Assembly (NCBI GenBank): GCA_015063285.1
Contig: SUST01000008.1
Location: 18,257 to 82,256 of the forward strand
Direction: 5' to 3'
Length of the DNA: 64,000 nucleotides
DNA from: Thermoplasmata archaeon
GTDB taxonomy: Archaea; Thermoplasmatota; Thermoplasmata; Methanomassiliicoccales; Methanomethylophilaceae
The position numbers and the translations under genes are program-made. The notes beneath the pieces are model-generated. The model ran no database searches. It was not told the origin of the DNA and saw only the letters and a list, made by a program, of their open reading frames with translations. This document shows, piece after piece, positions 9,546-19,231 of the stretch. The stretch's first letter is position 1, and the number at the start of each line of letters is the position of its first letter.

Positions 9546-10196
9546 TCAGTTGGGGACAACCTGAGCAAGCATGTAACTGAACGTTACATCCTTGGATGTG
9601 TCATTCAACGTTATGATGGCATCAGAACCAGAAATACTGATTGAGATATCCTTCGTGAATAATGTGATAATGTAAAGGTAATTATCTCCAATATCCATCG
9701 TAATTGTATTGTCTTTGACACCAACAGTTGCAGTGCCTCCTGCAGGCGAGACACGAATCTTGTTATCAGAATTCAGATTGTACTCCCAAGCCTTATCGAT
9801 GTTGGTTCCTGACGGCTCCAGATTGAAATGGAGTATCTTGGTAAAGGTATTGGCTGACTGAACGATCAGCTTAGGTTGATCGGCAGATTCCCATTGTGCG
9901 TACAGCTTGGTTCCGAGCATGACATTTGCGTTGGGGCCGTAGCTGGTTCCGGATCCATCCTTCTTATCGTTGTATCCTGTGCATACGTATCCGTCGCGTG
10001 TGAACAGGTTGTTGCCCAAGACCACAGTGCTTGTGCTCTTGATCATATCTCCCTCACTGGAAGTTCCGCCGTTTGCGTAGTAATAGACGTACTCCTTGTC
10101 ATCGCCACCGCCGTTGCTGAACATTACTGCACAGCCTGCGACTGCGATAAGGGCTACTGCAACAACAGCGATGATCGCGATTGTTTTGTTGTCCAT
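9546..10196 (-). CDS. Membrane-anchored surface protein with an InlB-type repeat
   Basis: The 216-residue protein has one hydrophobic N-terminal segment (IAIIAVVAVALIAVAGCAVMF) followed by a glycine- and aspartate-rich linker, so the rest is predicted to be outside the cell. Residues about 38-100 match the Listeria-Bacteroides (InlB B-repeat-like) pattern: YYANGGT, then FTRDGYVCTGYN and ending in KLYAQW. The remainder is beta-rich with no motif I recognise. A strong Shine-Dalgarno sequence AGGAGG lies just upstream of the ATG. The cysteine in VAGCAV resembles a lipobox but archaeal lipidation here is unproven. Function is unknown; adhesion is a guess. Confidence 0.65.
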   Translation of the reverse strand: MDNKTIAIIAVVAVALIAVAGCAVMFSNGGGDDKEYVYYYANGGTSSEGDMIKSTSTVVLGNNLFTRDGYVCTGYNDKKDGSGTSYGPNANVMLGTKLYAQWESADQPKLIVQSANTFTKILHFNLEPSGTNIDKAWEYNLNSDNKIRVSPAGGTATVGVKDNTITMDIGDNYLYIITLFTKDISISISGSDAIITLNDTSKDVTFSYMLAQVVPN

Positions 10197-10307
10197 TTTT
10201 ATTCCTCCTGGCGATTGATTGCCAAGTATCGTTAAGTCTGCAGGGCGCTATTAAAATTCAGTGGCCCAGATATCGGACGATCCGTTATTGTGGTAAAAGG
10301 AAAAGAT

Positions 10308-10326
10308 CCTGCGGGAGACCCGCAGG
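10308..10326 (-). terminator. Hairpin terminator after the Ig-like surface-protein gene
   Basis: CCTGCGGG-AGA-CCCGCAGG is a perfect 8-bp stem. On the minus strand it is followed by ATCTTTTCC. It lies about 35 nt beyond the stop of the gene at 10360-11130 and would end the transcript that also covers the STT3-like gene. Confidence 0.6.
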
Positions 10327-10359
10327 CGGAAGGTTGCCCTCCCTTGATTTTTAAGGTTT

Positions 10360-11130
10360 TCAGCGCCTTGCCTTAGGCTTACCGTAGTTCTTGATAGGCC
10401 TGCGGTAGATGACGACAGCCCAGACGATGAGGGCGATGAGGATGATGAACGCCAGGACGACAACGAGTGTGTAGTTGTTGTCCTCAGTGTAGAACGTGTG
10501 CACCTCATCGAGACCTTTGATCATGGACGTTCCTCCGACAGCCTGGACACTGAATGTGTGCGCTCCGGGCTCGGGGTCCGCGATCCAGTCGTAGGAGACA
10601 GTTCCGGTTCCGTCAGCGGAAAGGGAAATGGTCTTGTAACTGTCATCGATCCTCTGGCCGTCCACGTAGAAGTAGACTCCGAACTCCTCGAGGTTCAGGG
10701 TGACATCCTCAGCCTTCAGGTTGACCTTCAGGACTATGGGGTTGACTGCCTTGAACACGTACTCGGAGGTGGTCTTCTTCTCGCCATCCACGGTGAAGTC
10801 AACGGAGAGTGTATACTCCCCGACCTTGCTGGGCACGCTGACCTTCAGGGTCTGCGAGACACCGCTGTCGAGACTTCCTACCGAGGGTGAGACGGCGTTG
10901 GCCTGTGCGTTACCGGACTTGTCGACGACCTTGGCAGAGTACTTGATGTCCTTGCCGACGTCGGCCTCGTCTGCGGTGAACTTGATGTCGAAGTCTTCAC
11001 TGGTGGAGACCTTGTAGACGTTTGTTCCGTCATGGGTGATCTCTCCCGTGGCTGCGTCGACGCCTGCGGGCACGAAACAGAGTGCTGCCAGGGCCAGCAG
11101 GGCGACAATTCCGAATGCTACTTTATTCAT
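10360..11130 (-). CDS. Secreted Ig-like surface protein with a C-terminal membrane anchor
   Basis: The 256-residue protein has a signal peptide (MNKVAFGIVALLALAALCF ending near AGVDA), about 180 residues of beta-sandwich-like sequence, and a C-terminal transmembrane helix (LVVVLAFIILIALIVWAVV) with a short basic tail. The start is ATG 11130, which overlaps the TGA of the giant STT3-like gene (ATGA), so the two are translationally coupled. The coupling suggests that the proteins act together, perhaps as one surface complex. I do not recognise a named family beyond generic Ig-like/PKD-type folds. Confidence 0.65.
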   Translation of the reverse strand: MNKVAFGIVALLALAALCFVPAGVDAATGEITHDGTNVYKVSTSEDFDIKFTADEADVGKDIKYSAKVVDKSGNAQANAVSPSVGSLDSGVSQTLKVSVPSKVGEYTLSVDFTVDGEKKTTSEYVFKAVNPIVLKVNLKAEDVTLNLEEFGVYFYVDGQRIDDSYKTISLSADGTGTVSYDWIADPEPGAHTFSVQAVGGTSMIKGLDEVHTFYTEDNNYTLVVVLAFIILIALIVWAVVIYRRPIKNYGKPKARR

Positions 11131-14100
11131 CTGCGTGAGAACACACCCCCTCTCTTGGAGCCCATCCAAACAATGAGGATGAGCAGAAGGATGCTCACTC
11201 CGAGTATGAACCATACTCCGAGCGGAATTCCGGACTTCTGGTCCACTGCAGTGTCTCCGGACACTGTCATGGATTCGACCTCGACGTCTATGGTGGAAGG
11301 ACTGATCGTCACGGATCCACCGGTGACGTCCGCGTTGACGGTGATCGAGGGCGCCTTGTCCATGTCTCCTCCGATCTTCATTACCTTGGCGTAGATGATG
11401 GTGGTGGACTGGGCTGCGATTATGAACTCGCTTCCGCTGTGCTCGATGTACTCGCCGTTCTGTGTCATGAGTGCGACATTGTATCCAGCCTCGGTGGTGA
11501 CATCGATCTTGATACGGTCTGTCTGTCCCTCGTTGACGAAGGTCAGTGCGTACATGTACTCTGCTCCGGACAGCTTGTCCTTGTTGTCGCAGTCTGCCGC
11601 GGTCTTCATCGTGATGGACGACTTGTTGTCCCAAGTGGCTCCGTTCAGGACCTTCAGGGTCAGGCTGGAGCTTCCGTTGAAGTCGGATACAATGACCGAC
11701 ATTCCGACGGATCCGATTCCGGTTCCGTTAGGCTCGTAGGCTCCCTCGACGACGACCTCTTCCACGCTGTTCGCGGGGATGATGACCTGTACGACCTTAT
11801 CGAGGACAAGGGCCGTTCCGGATGTCACTGCGTATGCCTTGACGGTATCGGTGTTGTTGTAGATCCTCAGACCGATCTTGGCCTTTCCGTCGTGGAACTC
11901 GGATGCGATGATGCATGCATCGAGATCGCCGTCAAAGTCGGCCACGGACTGGTTGGAGTACACGGGGATGTTCACGGTCTTGCTGCTGAAGTCTGTGACC
12001 TCGAGGTATCCCTCGAATCCGAACTTCTGGGATGCGATGGTCTTGGTCACTTCGGCGTAGAAGTCCGCAGATGTTACGGTCTCGGGGAGATCCACTGTGA
12101 ATGCTCCGCTCTTGACCTCTGCAACGACCTTAACATCTCCGTTGTAGAGCACTGTGACCTCTCCGTCAGCGATGGCGCTGACGAATCCCTTGATCTCGTT
12201 GACCCTTCCCTCGGTCTTCATGTCCATGGATGCGGGTGCGCTGCCTCCCTCTGCGATGTAGAGGTATCCGTTCTTCATGTAGCCGGTGCTGGGGTTCTTC
12301 GTTGTGAGGAAGTACTCGCAGTCGTACTCGAAGTAGTAGATACCGTCCTTGTTGTAGTCGCTGTGGGATTTCTCTCCGGTGATCTCGAGATCGTCGAGTT
12401 CGTACTTGTCGATCTTGACGCCGTATACCTCGATGACGTTGAGTCCGTCGAAGACGGTCTTTCCGGGGTACACGTAGATGGTACCGTCGAAGTAGTATCC
12501 TGTGTTAGCGTTGATCTTCGCTGTGTACTGACCGGGTGCAAGCTCGGTAGGTCCGATGATCGTTGTCTCGGTCTCCTCTCCGTAGGGCTTGATGGTGATC
12601 GTGTAATCGTTAGCGATGGTGTGCTTGACGAGCTTCTCCTTCGCGATGGTGATGGTCGCGGTGACCGCTGAGGTTCCCTTCTCGAAGTTGTAGTTGAGTC
12701 CGGTAGCCTCGAATGCATCGTTGGAGATTGATCCGTTGTTAGCTATGACGGAGAGTCCGGTAGCCTCGACGGGTATTGCGAACGTTGCCTTTCCGGTCGT
12801 GTCGGTGACTGCGGGTACCGTCCATACGGTGGAACCGTAGCTCATCGTGACGCAGATCGGTGTGAAGGGCAGTCCGACGTTGGACTTGCTGGTTCCGCTT
12901 GCATACTGGTATGTGGCGGTGACCTTCCTTCCGTTCTCGAGCTCGAGGGCTCCGAGATCGGTGTCGCCCTTGACGCTGGCGTTTCCGAGGTAGACCCTGT
13001 TGCTGTCGGTGTATGCCCAGATCTTGTAATCCTTGGCGGGCAGCATGATCGCGAACTTTCCGTCCTTGTCGGTCTTGGCGGTGAACATCATATCAGAGTC
13101 GTAGAATGTGACGCTTCCCTCGGCCTCGATGCTTCCTGAGACCTTGTATGCCTTGGCGGTGTTGAGGGTCACGCTGCTTCCGGACTTGTACTCGGCCCAG
13201 TAGACGTTGCTTGCATCGACACCGTAGATAGTGAATGCATACATCTGCGCTCCGATGGAGGTGGGCAGGTACATCTTGTCTCCCTCGACTGTGATACTGA
13301 AGTTTCCTCCGTATGCTGTCAAAGGTGTGTCGACGGGGTTGGTGATTGTTACCTCGTTGGCCTCGTAGGCTGTGATGCTGACGGTCCTGTTGGTGTTGAG
13401 GATGAGCGATGTCGTACTGGCGCAGACATATCCGTCGGTGAGGGACACTGTGTAGGTTCCTCCGGCAGGCACTGTGATGACTGCCTTTCCGTCCTCGATG
13501 GCCGCGGAGTACTCGAGGTATGTCGTTGCGTTCATGGCGACGACGGTTCCGCTGGCGACGCTGTTTCCGAAGTAATCGGTGACAGTGGCGGTAATCGTGT
13601 AAGTCTTGGGGGAGATCATCAATGCGGGATTCTCTCCTGCGTAGAGTGTGACGGTTCCGCTGGCGACGGTGGCTGCAGTATCGTCGATGAGCTTGTAGCT
13701 GTACTGTCCGGGAGCGATGTGGATGTAGTTACCCTCTCCGTCCGTTGCGACTGCGGAATTCACGATTCCGAAGACGGAATTGACGTATGCCTTGAAGTCG
13801 CCCTTCTCGAGCACATACTTGTACTTGCTGTAGTCGATGTTGTCTCCGACGGTGATCACTGCCTTGAACTTGGCGGACTCCACCTGGACTCCTGCCGCTG
13901 TGGTGGTGGTCTGGAGGTCGACGTTTCCGCTCTTGAATGTCACCATGTAGTAGTCGTTGGGCACCTGTACGGTGAAGTTTCCGTCCTTGTCGGTCTTGGT
14001 CTCGGAGTAAACTGTAGTGGCTTCGTATTTGGAGTTGAAGCTCGTGACCTGAACGGTGATTCCGTCGAGGGGCTCGTTGTACTCGTTGACGACCTTGGAG

Positions 14101-16586
14101 CTGTACGTGGCGGATCCGAATCCGATTCCGGAGTACTCGTAGAGGATCATGGAGGACAGGTAGTTGATGGTTCCTCCGTTCTTGGACTGGAGCTCAACTG
14201 CCTTGTCGTGTGTGACGTAATTCCATCCGTCGTCCTCGCTAGTGGCGTTAGCCTTCTCGTTGTACTTGACATACCAGCTGACGATGTTGTATCCGGCCAG
14301 TCCGTATCCGGGCATGGTCTTGACGGTTCCGTTGCTGGAGGCCAGGTCGTAGAGGTACGAGAAGGATGATGTGTATCCCATGTACTCAGGGGAGGGTCCG
14401 ATAAGGGCCTTCCACATGAATGTGTCGTAGAGGGCATCTGTGGCCATCGCGGGATAGTAGTTCGAGTAATATGTAATGAGGGAGTAGAACTGGGTTGCTG
14501 CTCCGTAGCTGTCGGTGGAATAACCGGCGAAGTATGCCATGGTGGAGAGCGAGTCTCCGTCGCCGTATGCGAGAGGTACCATGGATCCGTCGACGAGGTA
14601 GTATCCGATCCTGTCGCTGGACTGTCCGCAGACACTGTCGTATGCGTCCATGATCGCAGCGGTGCTCATCGTATCCGTGATGAGTTTGGTTGTGACGAGG
14701 TAGACTGCATTCTCCTCCATTACATCGGAGTTGATGTTTCCGTAGACGGATGTGTCCTTGAGGACCTCATCGACCGCGGAACTGGGGTCGTCGATGTACG
14801 CCTTGATCTCAGCGTAGAGACCGGGGTAATCCTGGAATGCCTGTGCGAAGTTGGAGTCGGTGTTGGCGCAGATCACACGGATGATCTGGGCTGCCGTTGC
14901 TCCGGCCGCTCCTTCAGCCAAGTAGATCTGGGCTGCTGCGGATGCTCCGTCACCGAATCTGTCGTTGACGGTGCTGTAACCGGCCGCTTCGACGTCGGCT
15001 GCTGTGTTGATCCAAGTGAGGACTGCGCTGTCATCGTCCATGAGCTTGAGGTCATCGTAGATGTAGGACATGGGGTATGACTCGCCGGTCTCGATTGTAT
15101 ATGTGGTGTTTCCGTATGCGAAGTATCCGTAATCCTCATTGCTGGAGATTCCTGCATCGACTGCGTAGACTGCTCCGGGCAGGATGACGAGGAATGCTGC
15201 GACCAGTACTGTGAGGAGGGGTACGGGCTTGATCATCTTTCTGAAGAGTCCGGGGAATCCGGCGTTCTTCATGCTTGCCCAGTATGCTTTGAGATCTACC
15301 CTGGACAGGATCTCGAAGATGACGATCGAAGAGGCCAATGCGAAGACAGGTCCTGCGACGACTGCTGCCCCGTAGGAGGTCCATGCGAAAAACCAGGGGA
15401 CGAGGAGGAGCATCACGAGGAACAGCTGCTTGTGGGAGCGGTCCTTCCTTGCGTATACGTAGAATTCGTAGAGTCCCAGTGCGAAGGGCATCCACATGAG
15501 GAGCCATCCGTAGTATGAGGACATTGTAGAGATGGAAACACTGGTTCTAGCCAGTTCATCCATGAGGGGGTTGATGTAGGCATCATTGCCCACGAGGAGC
15601 GCTGTGCAGAGGTCAGAATCGATGAAGAAGAGGATGACCGCCACTGCTGCGAACGCTACGATGAATGCGGGGATCGTGAAGATCCAAGGCTTGCTTGAAA
15701 CTGCCCTGAACAGGAATCCGAAGACCACCGCGACGAGAGTGATGAGAACAGGTCCGGAGAAAACCGCATCCCAAAGTCCCGCAGGGATGTAGTACACGGC
15801 ACCGATGGCGACTCCGATGACCATGACGATGGAGTAGGAGTAGAGAGGTACCTTGAAATCCTTGGAGTTGAAACGGTCGAGAACGATCTGGATGACCATG
15901 ACGATGATTAGAAGGACCAGGATCATGCGGAATCCGTTCCACGAAAGTGCGATGAGACCAAGGAAGAGGCCTGCGATTGCTGCTTCCTTAACGGCCAACT
16001 CGTTCTCGTTGACCTTCCTGACGAGTTTGATCATCATCAGGATGAAGAAAGCGAAGAGGAATGCTGTGAAAGCGAACTCAGTTCCGTTGGAGAACACAGA
16101 TGCGCTGATAGGCAGGGCCATCAGGGCGTAGATGAGGGCAGCGACGACTCCGGTCGTGACTCCCTTGAGTTCCTTACCAACGAGATAGACGGGGAACACC
16201 GTGAGGGCTCCGAAGATGGGAGCGAGAACGGCCAGCGCAAAGGAAGCGCCTGCGAATGAACCGATTCCTGCAGCGATCATGTCGTACAGGGGCGGGTTGA
16301 TATTGAGTCCCCCGATAGGGTAATTGGCTGCCGCATCAGAACCGAAGATGAAGCTGCCATTGAGTATGCTTTCGACTACATGCAGATGATATTGTGCCTC
16401 TGATCCGCCGGACAGGGCGAAGTCCCCGTCTGCGGAAACACCGTAAGCGAACACCGTTCTGAGGACAAACGCCAGCAAAGCGATGATGCAAACGGCAAGA
16501 GCACCGTGGTTCTGCAACCACCCAGCACCGCTTTCGCGGCTTACCCCTTCAGAAGGGGCGGTTGACTCTTTTCCGAATTTGCGCAT
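11127..16586 (-). CDS. Giant STT3/AglB-like membrane protein with a large extracellular beta-domain region
   Basis: The protein is 1819 residues. The first 480 hold about a dozen membrane helices in the layout of the archaeal oligosaccharyltransferase AglB/STT3, with a first-loop motif GGSEAQYHLHVVES and NINPPLYDM. The family's first-loop aspartate (normally DPYYH-like) appears as glutamate, and the WWDYG signature expected near residue 525 is replaced by TWINTAADV. From about residue 790 the chain is a series of beta-rich segments resembling carboxypeptidase-regulatory/Ig-like repeats. It ends in a transmembrane helix (GVWFILGVSILLLILIVW) and a basic tail. N-glycosylation is the family role, but the altered active-site motifs make activity uncertain. 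It is coupled to the Ig-like protein downstream. Confidence 0.65.
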   Translation of the reverse strand: MRKFGKESTAPSEGVSRESGAGWLQNHGALAVCIIALLAFVLRTVFAYGVSADGDFALSGGSEAQYHLHVVESILNGSFIFGSDAAANYPIGGLNINPPLYDMIAAGIGSFAGASFALAVLAPIFGALTVFPVYLVGKELKGVTTGVVAALIYALMALPISASVFSNGTEFAFTAFLFAFFILMMIKLVRKVNENELAVKEAAIAGLFLGLIALSWNGFRMILVLLIIVMVIQIVLDRFNSKDFKVPLYSYSIVMVIGVAIGAVYYIPAGLWDAVFSGPVLITLVAVVFGFLFRAVSSKPWIFTIPAFIVAFAAVAVILFFIDSDLCTALLVGNDAYINPLMDELARTSVSISTMSSYYGWLLMWMPFALGLYEFYVYARKDRSHKQLFLVMLLLVPWFFAWTSYGAAVVAGPVFALASSIVIFEILSRVDLKAYWASMKNAGFPGLFRKMIKPVPLLTVLVAAFLVILPGAVYAVDAGISSNEDYGYFAYGNTTYTIETGESYPMSYIYDDLKLMDDDSAVLTWINTAADVEAAGYSTVNDRFGDGASAAAQIYLAEGAAGATAAQIIRVICANTDSNFAQAFQDYPGLYAEIKAYIDDPSSAVDEVLKDTSVYGNINSDVMEENAVYLVTTKLITDTMSTAAIMDAYDSVCGQSSDRIGYYLVDGSMVPLAYGDGDSLSTMAYFAGYSTDSYGAATQFYSLITYYSNYYPAMATDALYDTFMWKALIGPSPEYMGYTSSFSYLYDLASSNGTVKTMPGYGLAGYNIVSWYVKYNEKANATSEDDGWNYVTHDKAVELQSKNGGTINYLSSMILYEYSGIGFGSATYSSKVVNEYNEPLDGITVQVTSFNSKYEATTVYSETKTDKDGNFTVQVPNDYYMVTFKSGNVDLQTTTTAAGVQVESAKFKAVITVGDNIDYSKYKYVLEKGDFKAYVNSVFGIVNSAVATDGEGNYIHIAPGQYSYKLIDDTAATVASGTVTLYAGENPALMISPKTYTITATVTDYFGNSVASGTVVAMNATTYLEYSAAIEDGKAVITVPAGGTYTVSLTDGYVCASTTSLILNTNRTVSITAYEANEVTITNPVDTPLTAYGGNFSITVEGDKMYLPTSIGAQMYAFTIYGVDASNVYWAEYKSGSSVTLNTAKAYKVSGSIEAEGSVTFYDSDMMFTAKTDKDGKFAIMLPAKDYKIWAYTDSNRVYLGNASVKGDTDLGALELENGRKVTATYQYASGTSKSNVGLPFTPICVTMSYGSTVWTVPAVTDTTGKATFAIPVEATGLSVIANNGSISNDAFEATGLNYNFEKGTSAVTATITIAKEKLVKHTIANDYTITIKPYGEETETTIIGPTELAPGQYTAKINANTGYYFDGTIYVYPGKTVFDGLNVIEVYGVKIDKYELDDLEITGEKSHSDYNKDGIYYFEYDCEYFLTTKNPSTGYMKNGYLYIAEGGSAPASMDMKTEGRVNEIKGFVSAIADGEVTVLYNGDVKVVAEVKSGAFTVDLPETVTSADFYAEVTKTIASQKFGFEGYLEVTDFSSKTVNIPVYSNQSVADFDGDLDACIIASEFHDGKAKIGLRIYNNTDTVKAYAVTSGTALVLDKVVQVIIPANSVEEVVVEGAYEPNGTGIGSVGMSVIVSDFNGSSSLTLKVLNGATWDNKSSITMKTAADCDNKDKLSGAEYMYALTFVNEGQTDRIKIDVTTEAGYNVALMTQNGEYIEHSGSEFIIAAQSTTIIYAKVMKIGGDMDKAPSITVNADVTGGSVTISPSTIDVEVESMTVSGDTAVDQKSGIPLGVWFILGVSILLLILIVWMGSKRGGVFSRR

Positions 16587-16691
16587 TCTATAAGTCTCCG
16601 TCTTATGAATGGCGTTGATACTCGGTTACATATTAAAACGTTTAGCGCGTTTCTTTTATTATATTATAAGAGGGGTAAAGGGAGACCAGCG

Positions 16692-17336
16692 TCAGAGCGC
16701 TGTCCTTATGTCCTCTGCGAAGGCTAGGGCCGATTCGCGGGGGTTGTCGGAACCGTATATCGCACGGCCGACTATGGTGTACGTGGCGCCTGCACGTATC
16801 GCATCCGAGGCCTTGCCTCCCTGGGCACCGACTCCGGGAGAGAGTATCTTCAGATCGCCGATGATCTTGCGGATGTCTGCTATCCTCTCCGGACGGGTGG
16901 CGGGTGCTATGAAACCTTTGACTCCGCACTCCACCCCGAGCCTTGCCATCTCCTCGGCATGCTTCGCGGTGAACATCTTGCCTCCGGGGTGACTCATCTC
17001 AGTGACCGCGTAGATCTCGGCATCGCCGGCTGCATCGACGGCCGCCTTGAGGGAATCGTCACCTGTGAATGCATGCACTATGACTGCTGAAGCCCCTCTG
17101 GAGACAGCGTTCTCCACGATCAGCCTGACGGTGTTGGGGATGTCGGCGACTTTGAAATCGCATATGACATCAGAGAATTCGGACAGCTTGGTAATCATCT
17201 GGGGGCCTTCGGACAGGACCAGGGGCCAGTTGATCTTGATAGCATCGACCACATCGCTCACCAATTCGGCCACGTTGAGTGCTTTCTTACCATCGGTCTC
17301 GTCAAGCGCGAGAACAAGTCTGCTGTCCATCTTCAT
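16692..17336 (-). CDS. pyrF: Orotidine 5'-phosphate decarboxylase
   Basis: PyrF converts OMP to UMP in pyrimidine synthesis. The TIM-barrel catalytic signature DFKVADIPNT is present near residue 62, along with LALDETD at the start and the phosphate-binding SPGVGAQGG near the end. The protein is 214 residues, the usual archaeal length. I start it at ATG 17336 (MKMDSRLVLAL). The frame runs further upstream but that part lies across the divergent radical SAM gene, and a TATA box centred 26.5 nt before 17336 supports the short form. Confidence 0.96.
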   Translation of the reverse strand: MKMDSRLVLALDETDGKKALNVAELVSDVVDAIKINWPLVLSEGPQMITKLSEFSDVICDFKVADIPNTVRLIVENAVSRGASAVIVHAFTGDDSLKAAVDAAGDAEIYAVTEMSHPGGKMFTAKHAEEMARLGVECGVKGFIAPATRPERIADIRKIIGDLKILSPGVGAQGGKASDAIRAGATYTIVGRAIYGSDNPRESALAFAEDIRTAL

Positions 17337-17359
17337 GCGTCCCGCATCCGCGCCAGTGA

Positions 17360-17365
17360 TTATAA
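17360..17365. promoter_or_regulatory. Shared palindromic TATA box between pyrF and a radical SAM gene
   Basis: The palindrome TTATAA (centre 17362.5) lies 26.5 nt from the pyrF ATG (17336) on one side and 26.5 nt from the radical SAM ATG (17389) on the other. It is the only TATA-like sequence in the 52-nt spacer, so one TBP site may serve two leaderless promoters in opposite directions. Confidence 0.5.
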
Positions 17366-17388
17366 ACTGTCGTGCCGTAACACCCGGC

Positions 17389-18438
17389 ATGCTCAGGAAG
17401 ATGGAATGCGGTTCGGCATGCAACGGACATGTGGCAAAAGGATGCGAACACTGCATCAACGGATCCAAGATGGTCCTTCTGGTTACAGGCCAGTGCAAAT
17501 GGAACTGCTACTATTGTCCCGTCTCCCTGGAGAAGAAGGGCCTGGATGTCATCTACGCCAACGAGGCCAAGGTCACATCCGACGAGGAGATCATCGCCGA
17601 AGCAGAATCTATGGATGCGACGGGTACCGGAATAACCGGTGGCGATCCTCTTCTGGCCATAGACCGCACACTCCACATGATCAAACTCCTGAAGGACAGG
17701 TTCGGAAAGGAGCATCACATCCATCTCTACACCGCCACCTTCGACATCGACAAGGTGAAACAGCTGGAGGAAGCCGGTCTGGATGAGATCCGTTTCCACC
17801 CTATGGTCGGAGCATGGACACACATGGAGGACTCCGGCCTGAAGGATATCATCTCATCCACATCGATGGATGTGGGGATCGAGGTCCCCGCAATCCCTGG
17901 CAAGGAGAAGGAGCTGTCCGCTCTGGTCAGATATGCAGACTCCGTCGGTGCGAAGTTCATCAACCTCAACGAATTGGAGTTCTCAGAGAGCAATTGGGAT
18001 ATGATGGCTTCCCACGATTTCGAGGTGAAGGATGATATCTCCTCAGCGGTCAAAGGTTCCCACGAGACCGCGATGGCCGTCATGAAGGAGAACAAGAAGA
18101 TCAACATCCACCTCTGCTCATCCGCATTCAAGGACGGGGTGCAGCTTAGGAAGAGGCTAATACGCCGCGCTCAGCACATCTGCACGGACTATCAGGCGGT
18201 CACAGACGACGGCACATTGGTCAGGGGATTCGTGTACTCGAACGACCTCGATGCGGTGGTCTCAAAGCTGCGCGAACTGGATGTTCCAGACATACTATTT
18301 TCGGTATTGGAGAACAAGGTCGAGGTTGCTCCTTGGGTACTCGAGGACATAGCCGACGAACTAGGCTTCAAGTGCTATATCTCTGAACAATACCCCACCG
18401 CGGACGGCCTCGAGGTTGAGAGGACTCCGCTCAATTGA
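17389..18438 (+). CDS. Radical SAM protein, PFL-activase-like, archaeal
   Basis: The 349-residue protein carries the radical SAM [4Fe-4S] motif CKWNCYYCP near residue 40 and the glycine-rich SAM segment TGITGGDPL. An additional cysteine group precedes it (CGSACNGHVAKGCEHC), which could bind a second cluster or zinc. The substrate is unknown; related archaeal proteins are annotated generically. I start it at ATG 17389; a second ATG four codons later is possible, and longer versions would overlap pyrF. It is divergent from pyrF and shares its promoter. The C-terminal third (KRLIRRAQHI) has no motif that reveals the reaction. Confidence 0.85.
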   Translation: MLRKMECGSACNGHVAKGCEHCINGSKMVLLVTGQCKWNCYYCPVSLEKKGLDVIYANEAKVTSDEEIIAEAESMDATGTGITGGDPLLAIDRTLHMIKLLKDRFGKEHHIHLYTATFDIDKVKQLEEAGLDEIRFHPMVGAWTHMEDSGLKDIISSTSMDVGIEVPAIPGKEKELSALVRYADSVGAKFINLNELEFSESNWDMMASHDFEVKDDISSAVKGSHETAMAVMKENKKINIHLCSSAFKDGVQLRKRLIRRAQHICTDYQAVTDDGTLVRGFVYSNDLDAVVSKLRELDVPDILFSVLENKVEVAPWVLEDIADELGFKCYISEQYPTADGLEVERTPLN

Positions 18439-18518
18439 TCTTGAAAAGGAAAATGGTTTGAGAGTAAGAGGTTTGATTGATTCCCAACCGCACGATCGGC
18501 AGATCGTAAGGGGGACCG

Positions 18519-18947
18519 TCAGTCCACGCTGATGCTCTGGATCTCGTGATGCCTGTTCACGATGTCCCTGGCGATGCGCAGGTTCTTTCCGGCCTTGCCG
18601 ATGGCGCGGCCCTTGAGCTTGGGATCCACTGTGACTGTGGCGTGAGTTATGTTTCCGCGCTGCTCGATAACGACCTTCTGAGGACCGTAAATGTGGAACA
18701 CATTCTTCACAAACTGTTCCGGATCGTCAGAGTACTCTACGACCTGGATGTTCTTTCCGGTCTTATCCTTCAGCTTGATCACATGCTCTCCCTTCTTTCC
18801 GACAGCGACGTTGCCCTGTCCTTTCTCGACGACGAACACGAGTTTGTCCTCAGTGTCCATACAGTCGATGGCGTTTGCCTTGGTGATCTGCTCGAAGAGA
18901 GCGATGTACCTGAGCGTATCCTCGGTAAGTACGATATCTGCGGACAT
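18519..18947 (-). CDS. nusA: Archaeal transcription factor NusA (two KH domains)
   Basis: This short archaeal NusA-like protein consists of two KH RNA-binding domains. The second shows the GxxG loop in GRAIGKAGKNLRIA and the first shows VGKKGEHVIKL. It lacks the S1 and N-terminal domains of bacterial NusA, as is normal in archaea. It is the last gene of the RNA polymerase operon, overlapping or abutting rpl30e. I prefer ATG 18947 (MSADIV), preceded by GAGG; a GTG at 18956 overlapping the rpl30e stop is an alternative. Its role in elongation or termination is inferred from the family. Confidence 0.92.
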   Translation of the reverse strand: MSADIVLTEDTLRYIALFEQITKANAIDCMDTEDKLVFVVEKGQGNVAVGKKGEHVIKLKDKTGKNIQVVEYSDDPEQFVKNVFHIYGPQKVVIEQRGNITHATVTVDPKLKGRAIGKAGKNLRIARDIVNRHHEIQSISVD

Positions 18948-18952
18948 GTTCC

Positions 18953-19231
18953 TCACAGCGTTAAGATGTTGGAGCTACCTTTGTCAATGATTGCAAGGGC
19001 AGAGACAGAGAAGGGTTTTCCGCACAGAGCACCGAGCTCCATGTTGTTCCCGTCGTAGATGTGAACCTTTACGTTCGCGTCCTTCAGGTCCTTGCTAGGA
19101 CAGTTCCTGGCCAGGATGATCATCTGGGCCTTTCCGTCCTTCACTGCTTTCATAGTCTGATCCAATCCGAACTGCACCTTTCCGGTGGTGATAGCGGATT
19201 TCAAAGCTCTGCTAATGTCTACTTCGCTCAT
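18953..19231 (-). CDS. rpl30e: Ribosomal protein L30e
   Basis: The 92-residue protein is a member of the L7Ae/L30e/S12e fold. The typical start [19 protein letters not shown] and the segment [10 protein letters not shown] identify it as L30e, a large-subunit protein shared by archaea and eukaryotes. It lies in its usual archaeal position between rpoA2 and nusA and overlaps rpoA2 by 4 nt. Confidence 0.95.
   Translation of the reverse strand: MSEVDISRALKSAITTGKVQFGLDQTMKAVKDGKAQMIILARNCPSKDLKDANVKVHIYDGNNMELGALCGKPFSVSALAIIDKGSSNILTL

Noticed and set aside
11439..12671. 410-codon plus-strand frame opposite the STT3-like gene
   Set aside because: It is antisense to a clear coding region and made mostly of V, L, D, G and S without domain pattern.
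18492..18507. Inverted repeat ACGATC-GGCA-GATCGT between the radical SAM gene and nusA as a terminator
   Set aside because: The stem is short and is not followed by a T-rich tract on either strand, so I did not list it.
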